A stretch of 64,000 bases of DNA. Source: Chitinophaga hostae. Lineage in GTDB: Bacteria; Bacteroidota; Bacteroidia; Chitinophagales; Chitinophagaceae. Within the stretch, counting starts at the first letter, position 1; each line of letters begins with the position of its first letter. Location: assembly GCF_018224885.1 (NCBI RefSeq), contig NZ_JAGTXB010000005.1, positions 248,001-312,000 of the forward strand, written 5' to 3'. Made by a program: the position numbers and the translations under genes. The notes below the pieces were generated by a model. It did no database searches and was not told the origin of the DNA. It was given only the letters and a program-made list of their open reading frames with translations. This document shows positions 17,525 through 26,786 of this stretch, piece after piece.

Positions 17525-19561
17525 TTATTCCCGTTCGAAAGTTTTCTTCTCCACACCCACACCGGTGACAACGAGTTTTTTCCAGCCTTGGGGCAGCACA
17601 GAATTTATTTGCCGGATGCCCTTATCGGTAATATCCAGTCCTGCAAAGCCCATCAGTACACTTTGTAATATTCCTCCGGCGCCGGTAGCGAAATAAGGAT
17701 TGGTGCCGCCTTTGGTTTCAGCGACCACCCGGAAAGGTGGTAGCAGGAAAGACTCATAGGATTCTTTAAACCAGTGAGCAGCCTTACCGGCGTCTCCGAG
17801 GCGGCTATAAAGTAGAGCAAACACAGCTTGTGTCATAGCGGGGGTACCGGCATCGGGTACTCTTGTTTCGTAGTAAGCGAGATCTTTTTTTATCTGTGCA
17901 GCATCAGTGATGGTTTTTAATGGATAGGCCAGCAGGTTCACATCGCCTTGTTTGATGGGTTCGCCGTGGTATGTTGCATGTTCTTTGGTAACGCCATTAT
18001 CCAGGTGTAGCAGCGGGATATTGGCTGCTACCTGCTGCCAATCGGGATCAGCAGTTATATTTAGTATGAGGGCTGCATCAGTGGCAAACCGGAGATTAGC
18101 TATGGCTGCGGCATTCGTAAAAGCATTGTTGTCTACATTCTCCGCCCACTCATCCGCTGCCACCACGTTATTGATATCATAGTGACCAGGTCCGTTGCGT
18201 TCTACCCGGCTAGCCCAGAAATCTGCTGTGTGCTTCAGTATTGGCCAGCCTTTTTCCCGCAGCCAGGCTGTGTCTCGGGTAACCAGGAAATAATTCCATG
18301 CAGCAATAGCCACATCCGCAGTGATATGATGCTCAAAAGGTCCACTCAACGCCCATACAGGTGTTTCTTCTGCACCACTACCTGCGCTTTCCCAAGGATA
18401 CATGGCGCCTTTAAATCCTTTGGCAAAAGCGTTTCGTTTCGCCTGCTCCAGCCGCTGATAACGGTATTCTATCATAGACTTACCCAGTTCAGGATGCATT
18501 ACCAGCAGCGCGGGATACATCCAAAGATCGGTATCCCAGAATACATGCCCGTTGTATCCCAGGCCACTGAGGCCCATAGGGGAGGGAGACAGGGCACTGT
18601 TCTCACGCACAAAAGAATACAGATGATACAGCATGCTGTGTACATCCTGCTGTGCCTGTGCATCTCCTGCTATATGGATATCGCTTTTCCATAGTTCATC
18701 CCATGCCTGTTTGTGCATTTTCAACAGCCGGTCATGTCCTTCCAGCCTGGCATACAGTGTTAGGCGCTCTGCCTGGTTCAGCGGATCATCGTCATGTGCC
18801 GAGGTAATGGATGTACCTGCAATGGAGAAACGATAGGTTTCACCTGCCTGCAGCTTTTTGCGGAAAGTCATCCGGTGCATACTATTGTCCCACATCTCGT
18901 GTATAACCTTCGGCTCCTGCCCGTGTGGCTCGTTAAACAGGAATGTGTTACTGGCGCAGAGCTGCAGCTTGCCGGTAGGGCTTTTCGCTGTTGAGGTCAA
19001 CAGACTAATGAGGGCATGTGGCCGGTCTATTTCATTGTAGTAATTCTGTACATCTTTCAACGCATCCGGTGCTTCCAGTACGCTGCCTGCAGCAATAGAG
19101 ATGGGCCGTTTAGCAGTAATGCTTACATCCATCAGCACAGTAAAAGGCAGTTGACGCAAAGCATAATAAGTATAGGTGACAGTAGCTTTGTCAATGTAAT
19201 CAAATGACGTGGTGAAGCCCCCATGCTGCATATCCAATTCCTGCGTCATATGCCTGATGGCATTGCCTTCTACGTTTCCGTCATCAATACTCAGGCGCAT
19301 ATTCAGCAGGTTAAAGCTTCGCAGAAAGTTACTTACCCTTCCACGACCATACAAATCATAGGCTCCCGCCAGCACTACGTCTTTTACTTTAAATGGTTCG
19401 GGAGAAGATATAACACCGATCATGCCATTGGCCACAGTAACGCCATAATAATTCCCTGGCTGAATGTTATCGGCACGGATAATCCATGGATCCTGAGCTT
19501 TTACAAGGGATGAAATTCCAATCAATACTGCAAGTAAACTGATCTTTCGCATATTATTCAT
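17525..19561 (-). CDS. Glycoside hydrolase family 65 protein (exported)
   Basis: 678-residue exported enzyme of the GH65 clan, whose members hydrolyse or phosphorolyse alpha-glucosidic (and in some branches other alpha-linked) disaccharides. Signal peptide MRKISLLAVLIGISSLVKAQ; N-terminal beta-sandwich (about 20-270); linker; (alpha/alpha)6 barrel with GHVFWDTDLWMYPALLV near residue 345. The conserved AADEWAENVDNNAFTN carries the probable general acid Glu471 (numbered from 19561). A secreted protein without a cytosolic phosphate supply is more likely a hydrolase. The frame extends 24 bases further upstream to 19585; I prefer 19561 or 19552, which place the start directly before the signal peptide. 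Confidence 0.88.
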   Translation of the reverse strand: MNNMRKISLLAVLIGISSLVKAQDPWIIRADNIQPGNYYGVTVANGMIGVISSPEPFKVKDVVLAGAYDLYGRGRVSNFLRSFNLLNMRLSIDDGNVEGNAIRHMTQELDMQHGGFTTSFDYIDKATVTYTYYALRQLPFTVLMDVSITAKRPISIAAGSVLEAPDALKDVQNYYNEIDRPHALISLLTSTAKSPTGKLQLCASNTFLFNEPHGQEPKVIHEMWDNSMHRMTFRKKLQAGETYRFSIAGTSITSAHDDDPLNQAERLTLYARLEGHDRLLKMHKQAWDELWKSDIHIAGDAQAQQDVHSMLYHLYSFVRENSALSPSPMGLSGLGYNGHVFWDTDLWMYPALLVMHPELGKSMIEYRYQRLEQAKRNAFAKGFKGAMYPWESAGSGAEETPVWALSGPFEHHITADVAIAAWNYFLVTRDTAWLREKGWPILKHTADFWASRVERNGPGHYDINNVVAADEWAENVDNNAFTNAAAIANLRFATDAALILNITADPDWQQVAANIPLLHLDNGVTKEHATYHGEPIKQGDVNLLAYPLKTITDAAQIKKDLAYYETRVPDAGTPAMTQAVFALLYSRLGDAGKAAHWFKESYESFLLPPFRVVAETKGGTNPYFATGAGGILQSVLMGFAGLDITDKGIRQINSVLPQGWKKLVVTGVGVEKKTFERE

Positions 19562-20405
19562 TTTGAATTTATCTGTGTGAACCAACTGGTGTTTTATATG
19601 TTGTGAATTATAACCTGTTATTACCTTCCGCGAAATCGCGTCAGAAATTCGCTGATCGGAAATTATCGTTTGTCAGGTTGAGATATATGAAAATTAGAAA
19701 ATTAAAATGAGGAGCCGTACGCAAACACCGCTACGGGTAAATGTAATTAATTGTTGCGTTATTTTTCAGATGATGATGGAATTAAATATGGCAGCTCCTT
19801 TTAAACAGTTATTGAAATAAGCGTTACATATTGGATCTGCTTTTCTTTCCTGTCTTAAAATCAGGGATCTGTAGAAACAGGCCCTATAATTTATCAACCA
19901 TATTATAGACACTTATCTTTAGCCTAATGAAAACAATCTAAAGTATCAGCTTTATCCCCCGGCGAAATAACAGCGATGATTGATTGCCATGTGACTTCTT
20001 TCTATTAATGAACTGGTAAATGTCTGATTTTAAAATAAGAGCCCCGTAGAAACGAGCCTCAATATATATCTTTATTTAGCCGAAATTATCTCTGGATTGA
20101 CTTGCAGCATGACGGCAAACTATGTAGGAAAAATCGCCATTTATGTTGTCAATTAGGAAACAGCCTGTTCTACCATCTGAAATCCAGCCATAAAATCCGC
20201 CATTCACATCCGGGCTATTGACAAAATCGGAATTCTGAATATAACGTTTACGTATATCCGCAAAAAAATATTATGATCTTCTTTAACACGAGTTTAACAA
20301 CCTGCCGGGATAGGAAGATAGGAAAATGCTGCTGTTACCTGTTTTACAAGTATAAAAGGCGGTCATCTGGCCGGCAGAATTAAATAATGTATTAAAACAA
20401 ATTTT
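19562..20405. other. Long AT-rich non-coding gap with two look-alike small stem-loops
   Basis: No supportable gene in about 840 bases between two divergent genes (GH65 on minus, peptide gene on plus), so promoters for both should lie here. Two small stem-loops share an AGAA loop: one near 19866-19888 (AGGG..CTGT-AGAA-ACAG..CCCT) and one near 20040-20061 (GAG..CGT-AGAA-ACG..CTC), 175 bases apart and followed by similar AT-rich text ending TTATC or ATATC. They may be diverged copies of one repeat. I found no clear TTTG / TAnnTTTG promoter pair that I would defend. Confidence 0.35.
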
Positions 20406-20618
20406 ATGAAGTACAGGTTATTTTTTGCAACAGTGATGGCGGCAGCCGTTACCATAATTTCAACATCTGGAATTATGGCACAGAATTCATCAAAAGAACA
20501 GCGTAAACCGGCAGTGGATACCAGCAGAAAACCGGTTGCCCGTCCGGCTACACCAGCAAAGCCAATGCCCAAAGCAGATACTACAAAGAAGGCAGGTGGA
20601 AAACATAAATCTTATTGA
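20406..20618 (+). CDS. Small secreted basic peptide, copy 1 (unknown family)
   Basis: 70-residue protein that I do not recognise. A signal peptide (residues 1-25, ending SGIMAQ) leaves a mature peptide of about 45 residues, rich in Lys, Arg, Pro, Thr and Ala (RKPVARPATPAKPMPKAD, then TTKKAGGKH). It has no cysteine and is probably unstructured. A paralogue at 26320-26532 shares MKY-L-FA, the A-A-V-T-I signal core, QR-K, P-PK-DTTK and the final KH-S, which argues that it is a real gene. It lies upstream of an ECF sigma/FecR/TonB-receptor set on the same strand, separated by 254 bases containing a conserved hairpin. Function unknown; a signalling or ligand role is speculation. Confidence 0.7.
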   Translation: MKYRLFFATVMAAAVTIISTSGIMAQNSSKEQRKPAVDTSRKPVARPATPAKPMPKADTTKKAGGKHKSY

Positions 20619-20674
20619 AAATAAGACATACAGAGGTAGAAAATAGGGATACAATTTTTATTGATTGTGTGTAT

Positions 20675-20698
20675 GGCTTCCTGCATTTGCGGGGAGCC
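20675..20698 (+). promoter_or_regulatory. Conserved hairpin between peptide gene and ECF sigma gene, copy 1
   Basis: Nine-pair stem: 20675-20683 (GGCTTCCTG) with 20690-20698 (CGGGGAGCC), 6-base loop CATTTG; an outer GTATGG/CCATAC pairing (20671-20676 with 20702-20707) offers an alternative fold. The matching place in the decayed copy (26593-26618) folds the same way although several bases differ, including a C-G to T-A swap and exchanges between T-G and T-A pairs. This supports a transcribed RNA structure, for instance an attenuator or partial terminator that makes the peptide transcript more abundant than the sigma transcript. Confidence 0.6.
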
Positions 20699-20872
20699 TT
20701 TCCATACGCGCTATTTGATATGGACTCCTATAAATTGTATATAATTTATGATGCAATGATAGAGGGCTGTAAGCAAGTTCCCGTTTTTCATGTATATGTA
20801 ACCATGAAAGAACCGGTAAGGTGAGCGGGGAGTTACGTTTAAGGTACCGTATTAACATTTTTGTAAATCTTT

Positions 20873-21418
20873 TTGCTTGTGCGCGCAGATGGTCTTTATG
20901 AACAGTTCAGGCTGGTATTCGAAAAATACTATAACCCACTTTGCAAATATGCCCAAAATTTTGTAAAGGAACAGAGTATATGTGAAGATATTGTGCAGGA
21001 GGTATTTATCAGAATATGGGAAACCCGTAAGGACCTGATACATTCCGGCAATATACGGTTCTATCTCTTTATTGCTGTCCGTAATAATTGCCTGACGCAT
21101 CTAAGCAGGGAACAAAAAAGGGCTATTTGCAGTCTTGCCGATATGGACCTGGAAGTTGAGGATGCTTTTGCCGATTTGGGAACGCCTGCAGGGGATACGG
21201 TTAATTACCTCAATCTACTTGGGCAAGGCATTGAACGGTTGCCGCCCAAATGTAAGGAAGTGTTCCTGCTGAGCAGGATGGGTGAACTGAGTAACCGTCA
21301 GGTAGCTGATAGTCTGGGTATATCCGTGAAAACGGTAAATAATCAGCTATGGAAGGCATTAAAGCTGCTGAGGGCATTTGCAACAAATGTAGGAGGTAGG
21401 GTATTATTTTTTTTGTGA
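20873..21418 (+). CDS. ECF RNA polymerase sigma factor (peptide/receptor module)
   Basis: 181-residue ECF sigma factor. Region 2: FRLVFEKYYNPLCKYAQNFV, then CEDIVQEVFIRIWETR and IRFYLFIAVRNNCLTHL (about residues 12-80). Region 4: LPPKCKEVFLLSRMGELSNRQ onward, with the helix-turn-helix QVADSLGISVKTVNNQLWK (about 125-175). No ATG fits: an in-frame stop at 20864-20866 leaves only TTG at 20873 or GTG at 20879 as starts, suggesting weak, deliberately low translation. It is followed after about 60 bases by its FecR partner. A decayed paralogue lies at 26787-27078. Confidence 0.88.
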   Translation: MLVRADGLYEQFRLVFEKYYNPLCKYAQNFVKEQSICEDIVQEVFIRIWETRKDLIHSGNIRFYLFIAVRNNCLTHLSREQKRAICSLADMDLEVEDAFADLGTPAGDTVNYLNLLGQGIERLPPKCKEVFLLSRMGELSNRQVADSLGISVKTVNNQLWKALKLLRAFATNVGGRVLFFL

Positions 21419-21476
21419 AGAAAGATAGGAACATGGCGCGGGATTGTGTTTTGTTAAGCAGGAGGGACAGCAACGT

Positions 21477-22478
21477 ATGATTGTATTATCAGAAACAATA
21501 AGAAGCATTCTTATTAATAAATTGAGCGGCAGCATTACTTCAGAAGAGGAAAGAACGTTGAAAAAATGGAGGCTGCAAAGCGATGCGCATGATAGGGAGA
21601 TAAACCAGTACGCTGCCTTATGGGCGGCGAGTGGGAGGGTACTGCTACAGCCCGATTTTGATATGGTGAGTGCTTGGGAGCAACTGGATCAATGCCTGCG
21701 AAATAATGGTCTGGTTGTAAATGCTCATATAACATCACCCCTGCGTATGAGTGCTCTCCGCAAATACACTCGTATGGCTGTTGCAGCGATGATTGCGGTA
21801 ATTACGCTCATCGCAGGATGGCTGATCTTTAGTAAGAACGAAAAGACAATATATAAAGTGGTTTCCGCTGTTGATGCTAATAAATACCAGCGTTTACCCG
21901 ATAATTCCATGATATTGCTCCGTAAGGGAGCATCTATTACCTATAAAACTACTTTCGGTCATAGCGACAGATTGGTTGAATTGCACGGCGACGCCTTTTT
22001 TGACGTAGTTCAAAATCCAAAGTTACCGTTTAACGTACAAACAGACAGGTCGTTGGTCAAAGTACTGGGAACATCATTCGTAATTAATACTTGTGTACAG
22101 CATGACCGTGTGGCAGTTGTGGCAGGGAAAGTCTTGTTATCCGTGAGAGATAACCCGGAAGCTCACTGCTTCATTTCCGCACAGGAAGAGGCGTTTTATA
22201 CGGGCAAAACCTTTGAAAAAATAAATATTAGTGATGACAACTATCTCTCCTGGCAAACAGATGCCCTTACGTTTTCCAGGGCTTCCCTGGAAAAAGTGGT
22301 GGTAGATCTCTCATTTTATTACAGCACAACTATTAAACTGGATGATATACTAAAAGAAAGAGACATAAAGGTTACAGGTAGTTTCCGGAAACAATCTTTG
22401 CAGGTAGTATTGGACGAGATAACAGCTATTACCGGTTTGCATTATCGCAGTGTAAAGGACACACTGGTCATTTATTAA
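21477..22478 (+). CDS. FecR-family anti-sigma factor (peptide/receptor module)
   Basis: 333-residue FecR-type anti-sigma factor: cytoplasmic N-terminus (LNKLSG-type region with SGSITSEEERTLKKWRLQS), one membrane helix (MAVAAMIAVITLIAGWLIF, about residue 100), periplasmic FecR domain (RLPDNSMILLRKGASITYKT, then LVELHGDAFFDVVQN) and a C-terminal receptor-interacting domain ending YRSVKDTLVIY. The ATG at 21477 has a good purine-rich site (GGAGGG at 21461-21466). Should hold the sigma factor encoded just upstream and read the state of the TonB receptor encoded 53 bases downstream. Confidence 0.9.
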   Translation: MIVLSETIRSILINKLSGSITSEEERTLKKWRLQSDAHDREINQYAALWAASGRVLLQPDFDMVSAWEQLDQCLRNNGLVVNAHITSPLRMSALRKYTRMAVAAMIAVITLIAGWLIFSKNEKTIYKVVSAVDANKYQRLPDNSMILLRKGASITYKTTFGHSDRLVELHGDAFFDVVQNPKLPFNVQTDRSLVKVLGTSFVINTCVQHDRVAVVAGKVLLSVRDNPEAHCFISAQEEAFYTGKTFEKINISDDNYLSWQTDALTFSRASLEKVVVDLSFYYSTTIKLDDILKERDIKVTGSFRKQSLQVVLDEITAITGLHYRSVKDTLVIY

Positions 22479-22531
22479 GGTATTTATTCATTCATCTTAA
22501 AAACATGATTAAAAGCATACATGCTTAAGGA

Positions 22532-25075
22532 GTGACAACTCCGATACGATATAAGAAAGCAGGACTGAAAATATTTTTATCGTTGATCATCCTTGCCACC
22601 GGCAACTGCTACACCTTTGCACAGGGTAAGTTGCTGGAAGTAAAACTCGTATGCCATGCCGAGCGGGGAACAGTGCTCTTCCTGTTGCAAAGAATAAGTG
22701 CCAGGAGTGGAATCGTCATTGAATATGCAGAACAATATATTAATGGGGGCCAAATGGCCGAGCTGAAAGAAGAAACGACAACGTTGCGAAATATATTGAA
22801 CAACCTGCTGGCCGGCAGAAAGGTAAGAATTGAAGAACGGAATGGAAAGATAATGCTGATACCAACCAGTTTTGCTTCCACGGCTTTGAAGCAGCCGGAT
22901 GAATATATGTTGTTTGGTTATACAAGGGAAGAAGGCAGCCTGGAACCTTTACCCTATGCGGTTATAATGAATGTAGCATCCGGACAGGTTTGTCAGTCCA
23001 ATATGTTTGGATACTATAGTTTGCGTCTTACCAGGGGAAGGCATCACATAAAAGTCATGCACACAGGATACCCTCTACAGATGGCGGAGATACTTATTGT
23101 CGGCGATACTAAGAGAAGTTTTACTTTGAAGCCTACTTTATTGCCGGAGGTAAATATAACATCAGGATGTGCACCACAGAAAGATGGCGGTTCTAATGTC
23201 GATAAATATCTTTCTTCTATCTATAACAATTTCCTTGGGGAAAGTGATCCGGTACGATCGTTATATCTCATGCCTGGCAATATTGAATCACAGGAAATGA
23301 TGGGTCAGCTGATGGTGCGAGGTGGGGATCCGGGACAAAGCACATTTCTGTTGGATGGCAACCGGGTATTCAACCCTACACACCTATTGGGGGAAATATC
23401 TATTGTCAGTGGTGCCTCGTTGAAATCGATACGGCAATTCAAGAATGATTTTCCCACGCGCTTTGACGGGGCACTGTCATCAGTGACGGAGGTTAATACC
23501 AAGGACGGCAATATGGATAGATGGAGTGGGGAGCTGAATACCGGGCTGATGGCTGCGGGAGTTGCTGTAGAAGGGCCACTGCGGAAGGGACGCACCGCTA
23601 TGATGGCATCAATCAGGCGCAGCTGTGATCCTTTGTTCAATAGGAAGGATGGTAACTATCGCGCCCGGTTCTACGATATTCATTTTAAGATCACGCATCT
23701 GTTCGGTAATAGTGATAGAGTAACTCTCAGTGGATATCTGGGCAATGACCATCTACGGATCCGGCAAACTGAATTACAGTATCTGCAGGCTTGGGGAAAC
23801 AGGTTGGCTACGGTTAACTGGCGCCATGTAATTGGTTCGCGCACGTTTATGAACACAACACTAAATGTTAGCAATTATCACAACCTCGCTGGTTTTAAAT
23901 TAAATGATGTTGACGATACGACAGGGGCAATAATCTCATCGGACGCATACAATAACTATGCGTCCATTGAACGCTATGAGGCAAAAACGCAGTTCGAGGT
24001 CAAAGCATTTTCCAATACGGAATTTCGCTTTGGAGGCAGTATTGTGCGTACGATCATTCATCCGTTTGATACCAACATTTCCCAGGAACTGTCGGAAGAG
24101 GAGGAAAGCAACGAGCCGATGAAACCACTACCATTCACGGAAGTAGTATTATACTATGAGAACGAGTTTCATCCCAGCCGTCGGCTACTGGTCAGACCGG
24201 GGATCAGTTTCTCTGCATACAGGGGCATGGATTACCGTCACACCGTTTTACAGCCAAGAATGTTCGCTGCATATAATATTGGCAGACATCAACAACTAAC
24301 TTTTTCATATGCCAGGATGGTACAATACCTGCACCAGGTGACAAGTCCCGCACTCGGTATTAATAGTGAGCATTGGGTACCCAGCGTTGCCTCGTTGCAG
24401 CCTGCTGAAAGTAATATGATTAACATTGGATATAATTTCAATAATGGCAAAGTCGTTTCTGTTGCAATGGATTTGTATTACAAGAAAATGAATAATATCA
24501 CCAGCTATCCCGGCAAGGGAAACTTTTCTTATGACGAAGATACATGGCCTGACGATATTACTGTGGGTAAAGGTTGGAGCTACGGCGCAGAACTGCTTGC
24601 AGGAAAAAAAATGAAGAAATTACAGCTGCAGCTTTCTTATACGCTGGCATGGAGCGGGAGACAATGTGATGATGTGAATGATGGCGAAAAATTTCCATTT
24701 CGTTATGACAGACGACATAACCTCAACCTGGCTGTTAACTTTCAACCCAACAGGCACTGGAATTTCGGAGCTATATGGCATTTTAATACCGGGGATTGGA
24801 TACCAAGGCAAGCAGACGACGAAGATGACGACAATCCAGAATGGCCCTATTACGATCGCTGTACACCATCCTATCACAGGCTTAATGCTAACGTGGGTTA
24901 CTATTTTACAACGGGAAAGCTAAAACATAAAGTTTCTACCGGTCTGTATAATGTTCTTCATCCAAATGCCGGACTGCAGTCCGGCATTTGGAATATAAAC
25001 AATAATGACTTTAACTTATCAGACAACCGCCTATTTACCCCGGTATATTACCTGTCCTACAAACTGAATTTCTGA
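22532..25075 (+). CDS. TonB-dependent transducer/receptor with STN domain, no SusD partner
   Basis: 847-residue outer-membrane TonB-dependent receptor starting at GTG 22532. Order: signal segment (IFLSLIILATGNCYTFAQ), STN domain (about 33-110, LLEVKLVCHAERGTVLFLL), carboxypeptidase-regulatory domain (about 125-200, LFGYTREEGSLEPLPYAV), plug (about 225-330, MGQLMVRGGDPGQSTFLLDG) and a beta barrel ending YYLSYKLNF. The STN domain makes it the likely signal input for the FecR/ECF pair upstream. Unlike the three SusC proteins here, it is shorter, lacks the SusC-type ending and has no SusD next to it, so the substrate is probably not a PUL glycan; it could be a siderophore, a peptide or something else. 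Confidence 0.88.
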   Translation: MTTPIRYKKAGLKIFLSLIILATGNCYTFAQGKLLEVKLVCHAERGTVLFLLQRISARSGIVIEYAEQYINGGQMAELKEETTTLRNILNNLLAGRKVRIEERNGKIMLIPTSFASTALKQPDEYMLFGYTREEGSLEPLPYAVIMNVASGQVCQSNMFGYYSLRLTRGRHHIKVMHTGYPLQMAEILIVGDTKRSFTLKPTLLPEVNITSGCAPQKDGGSNVDKYLSSIYNNFLGESDPVRSLYLMPGNIESQEMMGQLMVRGGDPGQSTFLLDGNRVFNPTHLLGEISIVSGASLKSIRQFKNDFPTRFDGALSSVTEVNTKDGNMDRWSGELNTGLMAAGVAVEGPLRKGRTAMMASIRRSCDPLFNRKDGNYRARFYDIHFKITHLFGNSDRVTLSGYLGNDHLRIRQTELQYLQAWGNRLATVNWRHVIGSRTFMNTTLNVSNYHNLAGFKLNDVDDTTGAIISSDAYNNYASIERYEAKTQFEVKAFSNTEFRFGGSIVRTIIHPFDTNISQELSEEEESNEPMKPLPFTEVVLYYENEFHPSRRLLVRPGISFSAYRGMDYRHTVLQPRMFAAYNIGRHQQLTFSYARMVQYLHQVTSPALGINSEHWVPSVASLQPAESNMINIGYNFNNGKVVSVAMDLYYKKMNNITSYPGKGNFSYDEDTWPDDITVGKGWSYGAELLAGKKMKKLQLQLSYTLAWSGRQCDDVNDGEKFPFRYDRRHNLNLAVNFQPNRHWNFGAIWHFNTGDWIPRQADDEDDDNPEWPYYDRCTPSYHRLNANVGYYFTTGKLKHKVSTGLYNVLHPNAGLQSGIWNINNNDFNLSDNRLFTPVYYLSYKLNF

Positions 25076-25140
25076 TAGGTTGAAATAATTGCTGATAAAT
25101 GGTTCGGGATAAACATCCATATGGATGACTACAACATAAC

Positions 25141-25168
25141 AGAGGTGCCTCTTTTGCGGCTGGCCTCT
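25141..25168 (+). terminator. Terminator hairpin after the TonB receptor, copy 1
   Basis: AGAGG (25141-25145) pairs with CCTCT (25164-25168), followed by TTATTTTC, 65 bases past the receptor stop. The decayed module keeps the same element at 27251-27277 with GGAGG/CCTCC, so the first pair changed from A-T to G-C on both sides. The stem is short, so on its own the call would be weak; the paired change supports it. Confidence 0.6.
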
Positions 25169-25278
25169 TTATTTTCATCATGCAGCAGCCGATAATTGGA
25201 ATTATTCATTGTTTCTCTATGATACATTGTTGAATAACAAGATCAGGGCCCTTCGTATCTGATACGGGGTATGTTTTA

Positions 25279-25320
25279 AAATATAAGAATCGAAGTTGTA
25301 AACCCCCGATTCTTATATTT
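25279..25320. repeat. Perfect 14-bp inverted repeat in non-coding DNA
   Basis: Arms 25279-25292 (AAATATAAGAATCG) and 25307-25320 are exact complements, with a 14-base loop. It lies in the 1.2-kb gap between the TonB receptor and the second peptide gene. The right arm ends in ATTT without a longer T run, so it may be a terminator, a protein-binding palindrome or a repeat end. Nothing coding overlaps it convincingly. Confidence 0.55.
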
Positions 25321-25602
25321 ACACGCTTTCCAGAGATAAGGTCTACTATTTTTTATGCAGGATGAGAGGAAAAATCCTGTCAATAGAAGCAGCGTAAAGC
25401 TGACATAAAACTGTTTTTTCATAACCGATATTTTAAGGTTTATTTAATTTTCTTATCAAATAAAAATTACAGGTATACCTTGTGGATTTATTGTGGGAAA
25501 ATAACATGTTATTGCAGAGCTTTCAGGTAACATTATTTATTGTATAATGAGCTTCTTAAAGCAGAAGCTTCTGGTGGTCATTTTAATTGTCTGGCCAGCT
25601 AA

Positions 25603-25821
25603 TCAGATTTTGTCCGGCCTTTGAAGGACACCGTTGCCATCGTGGTTTTCGGTTTCCCATAGAGTGCCTTTATATAGCCATCTGTTGGTATTAAAAATAT
25701 TGATGTTATCACTTTCAATCAGTTGCCGTTTCTTCTCCGGAAGAGGCGCTGGCAGTGTGGTTAATTGATAACTGGTTGTTGACATCCAAATTAATAGGGG
25801 TGCTAAAAAAGGTGTTCTCAT
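25603..25821 (-). CDS. Possible small exported protein (72 residues), unrecognised
   Basis: Minus-strand frame beginning MRTPFLAPLLIWMSTTSY, a hydrophobic start followed by a polar body (PLPEKKRQLIESDN, then RWLYKGTLWETENHDGNG). I do not recognise it. In its favour are a plausible signal-like N-terminus and an AT-rich upstream region; against it are the short length and no homologue visible in this window. Flanking parts of the gap (25321-25602 and 25822-26319) hold nothing I can support. Confidence 0.3.
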   Translation of the reverse strand: MRTPFLAPLLIWMSTTSYQLTTLPAPLPEKKRQLIESDNINIFNTNRWLYKGTLWETENHDGNGVLQRPDKI

Positions 25822-26319
25822 AATTTGAAAGGTTTAATTGAGTGATTTGAGAGGCACAGAAAGCTACAGCATCTCTGCAACTATGGCACGGGCTATTGTG
25901 CTTCAACGTTGGCCGGGCAACGTTAAAAAATTACAGCGGTAGTTGATAGTTCTTGTAACGCAGAATTTTATTGTTTAAATAGATGATAACAGGATATAGC
26001 AATAGTATGATCAAAGTTTTATGCCCATTACCAGTTTAAAGATACTATTCCTTCTGAAACAGAGGGGGGAACGTATCGTCAAAAAGAGGGTACGAAATAG
26101 TAATTTCTACCATTATGAAATAAAAAAGGTATTCGAAGGATATTGTAGCAGGCTGGAATCTCTAAAATTTGCATTTTAAGTGAATCTGCACCTGGAATCA
26201 CTTGCTTTAACTTGAATTTAACAATGTTTTGGCCTGAGAGGACAGGAAAATATCCTTGTCTTATGTATTACTATTGTAAGCAGTGGTTCTTTGAACGGTT
26301 GATATTAAAAAAAAAGGGT

Positions 26320-26532
26320 ATGAAGTACAAATTAATTTTTGCAGCAGTGACGGCAATGGCTGTTACCGTGATTGTTGTTACAGGTGCAATCGCGCAGTAC
26401 CCATCAAAAGGGCAACGCAAACAAGTTGCAGATACCTGCAAAAAAACTTCAACCCGCACTGCAGCACCAGCATTCAAACCCATACCAAAGGTAGATACTA
26501 CAAAGAGGGCAGACAGAAAGCATTTATCTTAA
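26320..26532 (+). CDS. Small secreted basic peptide, copy 2
   Basis: 70-residue paralogue of the peptide at 20406-20618, equal in length and aligned without gaps over nearly the whole protein: signal peptide ending GAIAQ, then SKGQRKQVADTCKKTSTR and PIPKVDTTKRADRKHLS. Unlike copy 1 it has one cysteine in the mature part. The frame is open further upstream to 26212, but the ATG at 26320 matches copy 1. The sigma, FecR and receptor genes that should follow are reduced to fragments (26787-27212), so this gene has outlived its module, or has not yet decayed. Confidence 0.6.
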   Translation: MKYKLIFAAVTAMAVTVIVVTGAIAQYPSKGQRKQVADTCKKTSTRTAAPAFKPIPKVDTTKRADRKHLS

Positions 26533-26592
26533 TTGTAAAGAAGGCAGTAGTATTGAGAGGTATGGATGGATCTGGGTTTTCAACTATGCCAA

Positions 26593-26618
26593 GGGTTTCC
26601 TGTTTTTTCAGGAGACCC
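26593..26618 (+). promoter_or_regulatory. Conserved hairpin after the peptide gene, copy 2
   Basis: Ten-pair stem: 26593-26602 (GGGTTTCCTG) with 26609-26618 (CAGGAGACCC), loop of six T. Same position and shape as 20675-20698 in the intact module, with pair-preserving differences. It lies about 60 bases after the peptide stop and about 170 before the sigma remnant. Confidence 0.55.
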
Positions 26619-26786
26619 TGGATGCTTACTGCCCGGCTACCACATGGGCATGTTTTTAATTTATGATGCGATAGGAGGAATCGAAGGGATCTCATTTTCT
26701 ACTGAATATATAATCTGTGAAAGAACCGGTAATGTGAATCTGGAGTCAGATTATAAGTACGCTACTATATTTGGTAAATTTTTTTT

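Noticed and set aside
20615..20824. 69-codon frame between the peptide and sigma genes
   Set aside because: It lies over the conserved hairpin, has no counterpart frame in the decayed copy and shows no recognisable domain; the conservation there is structural.
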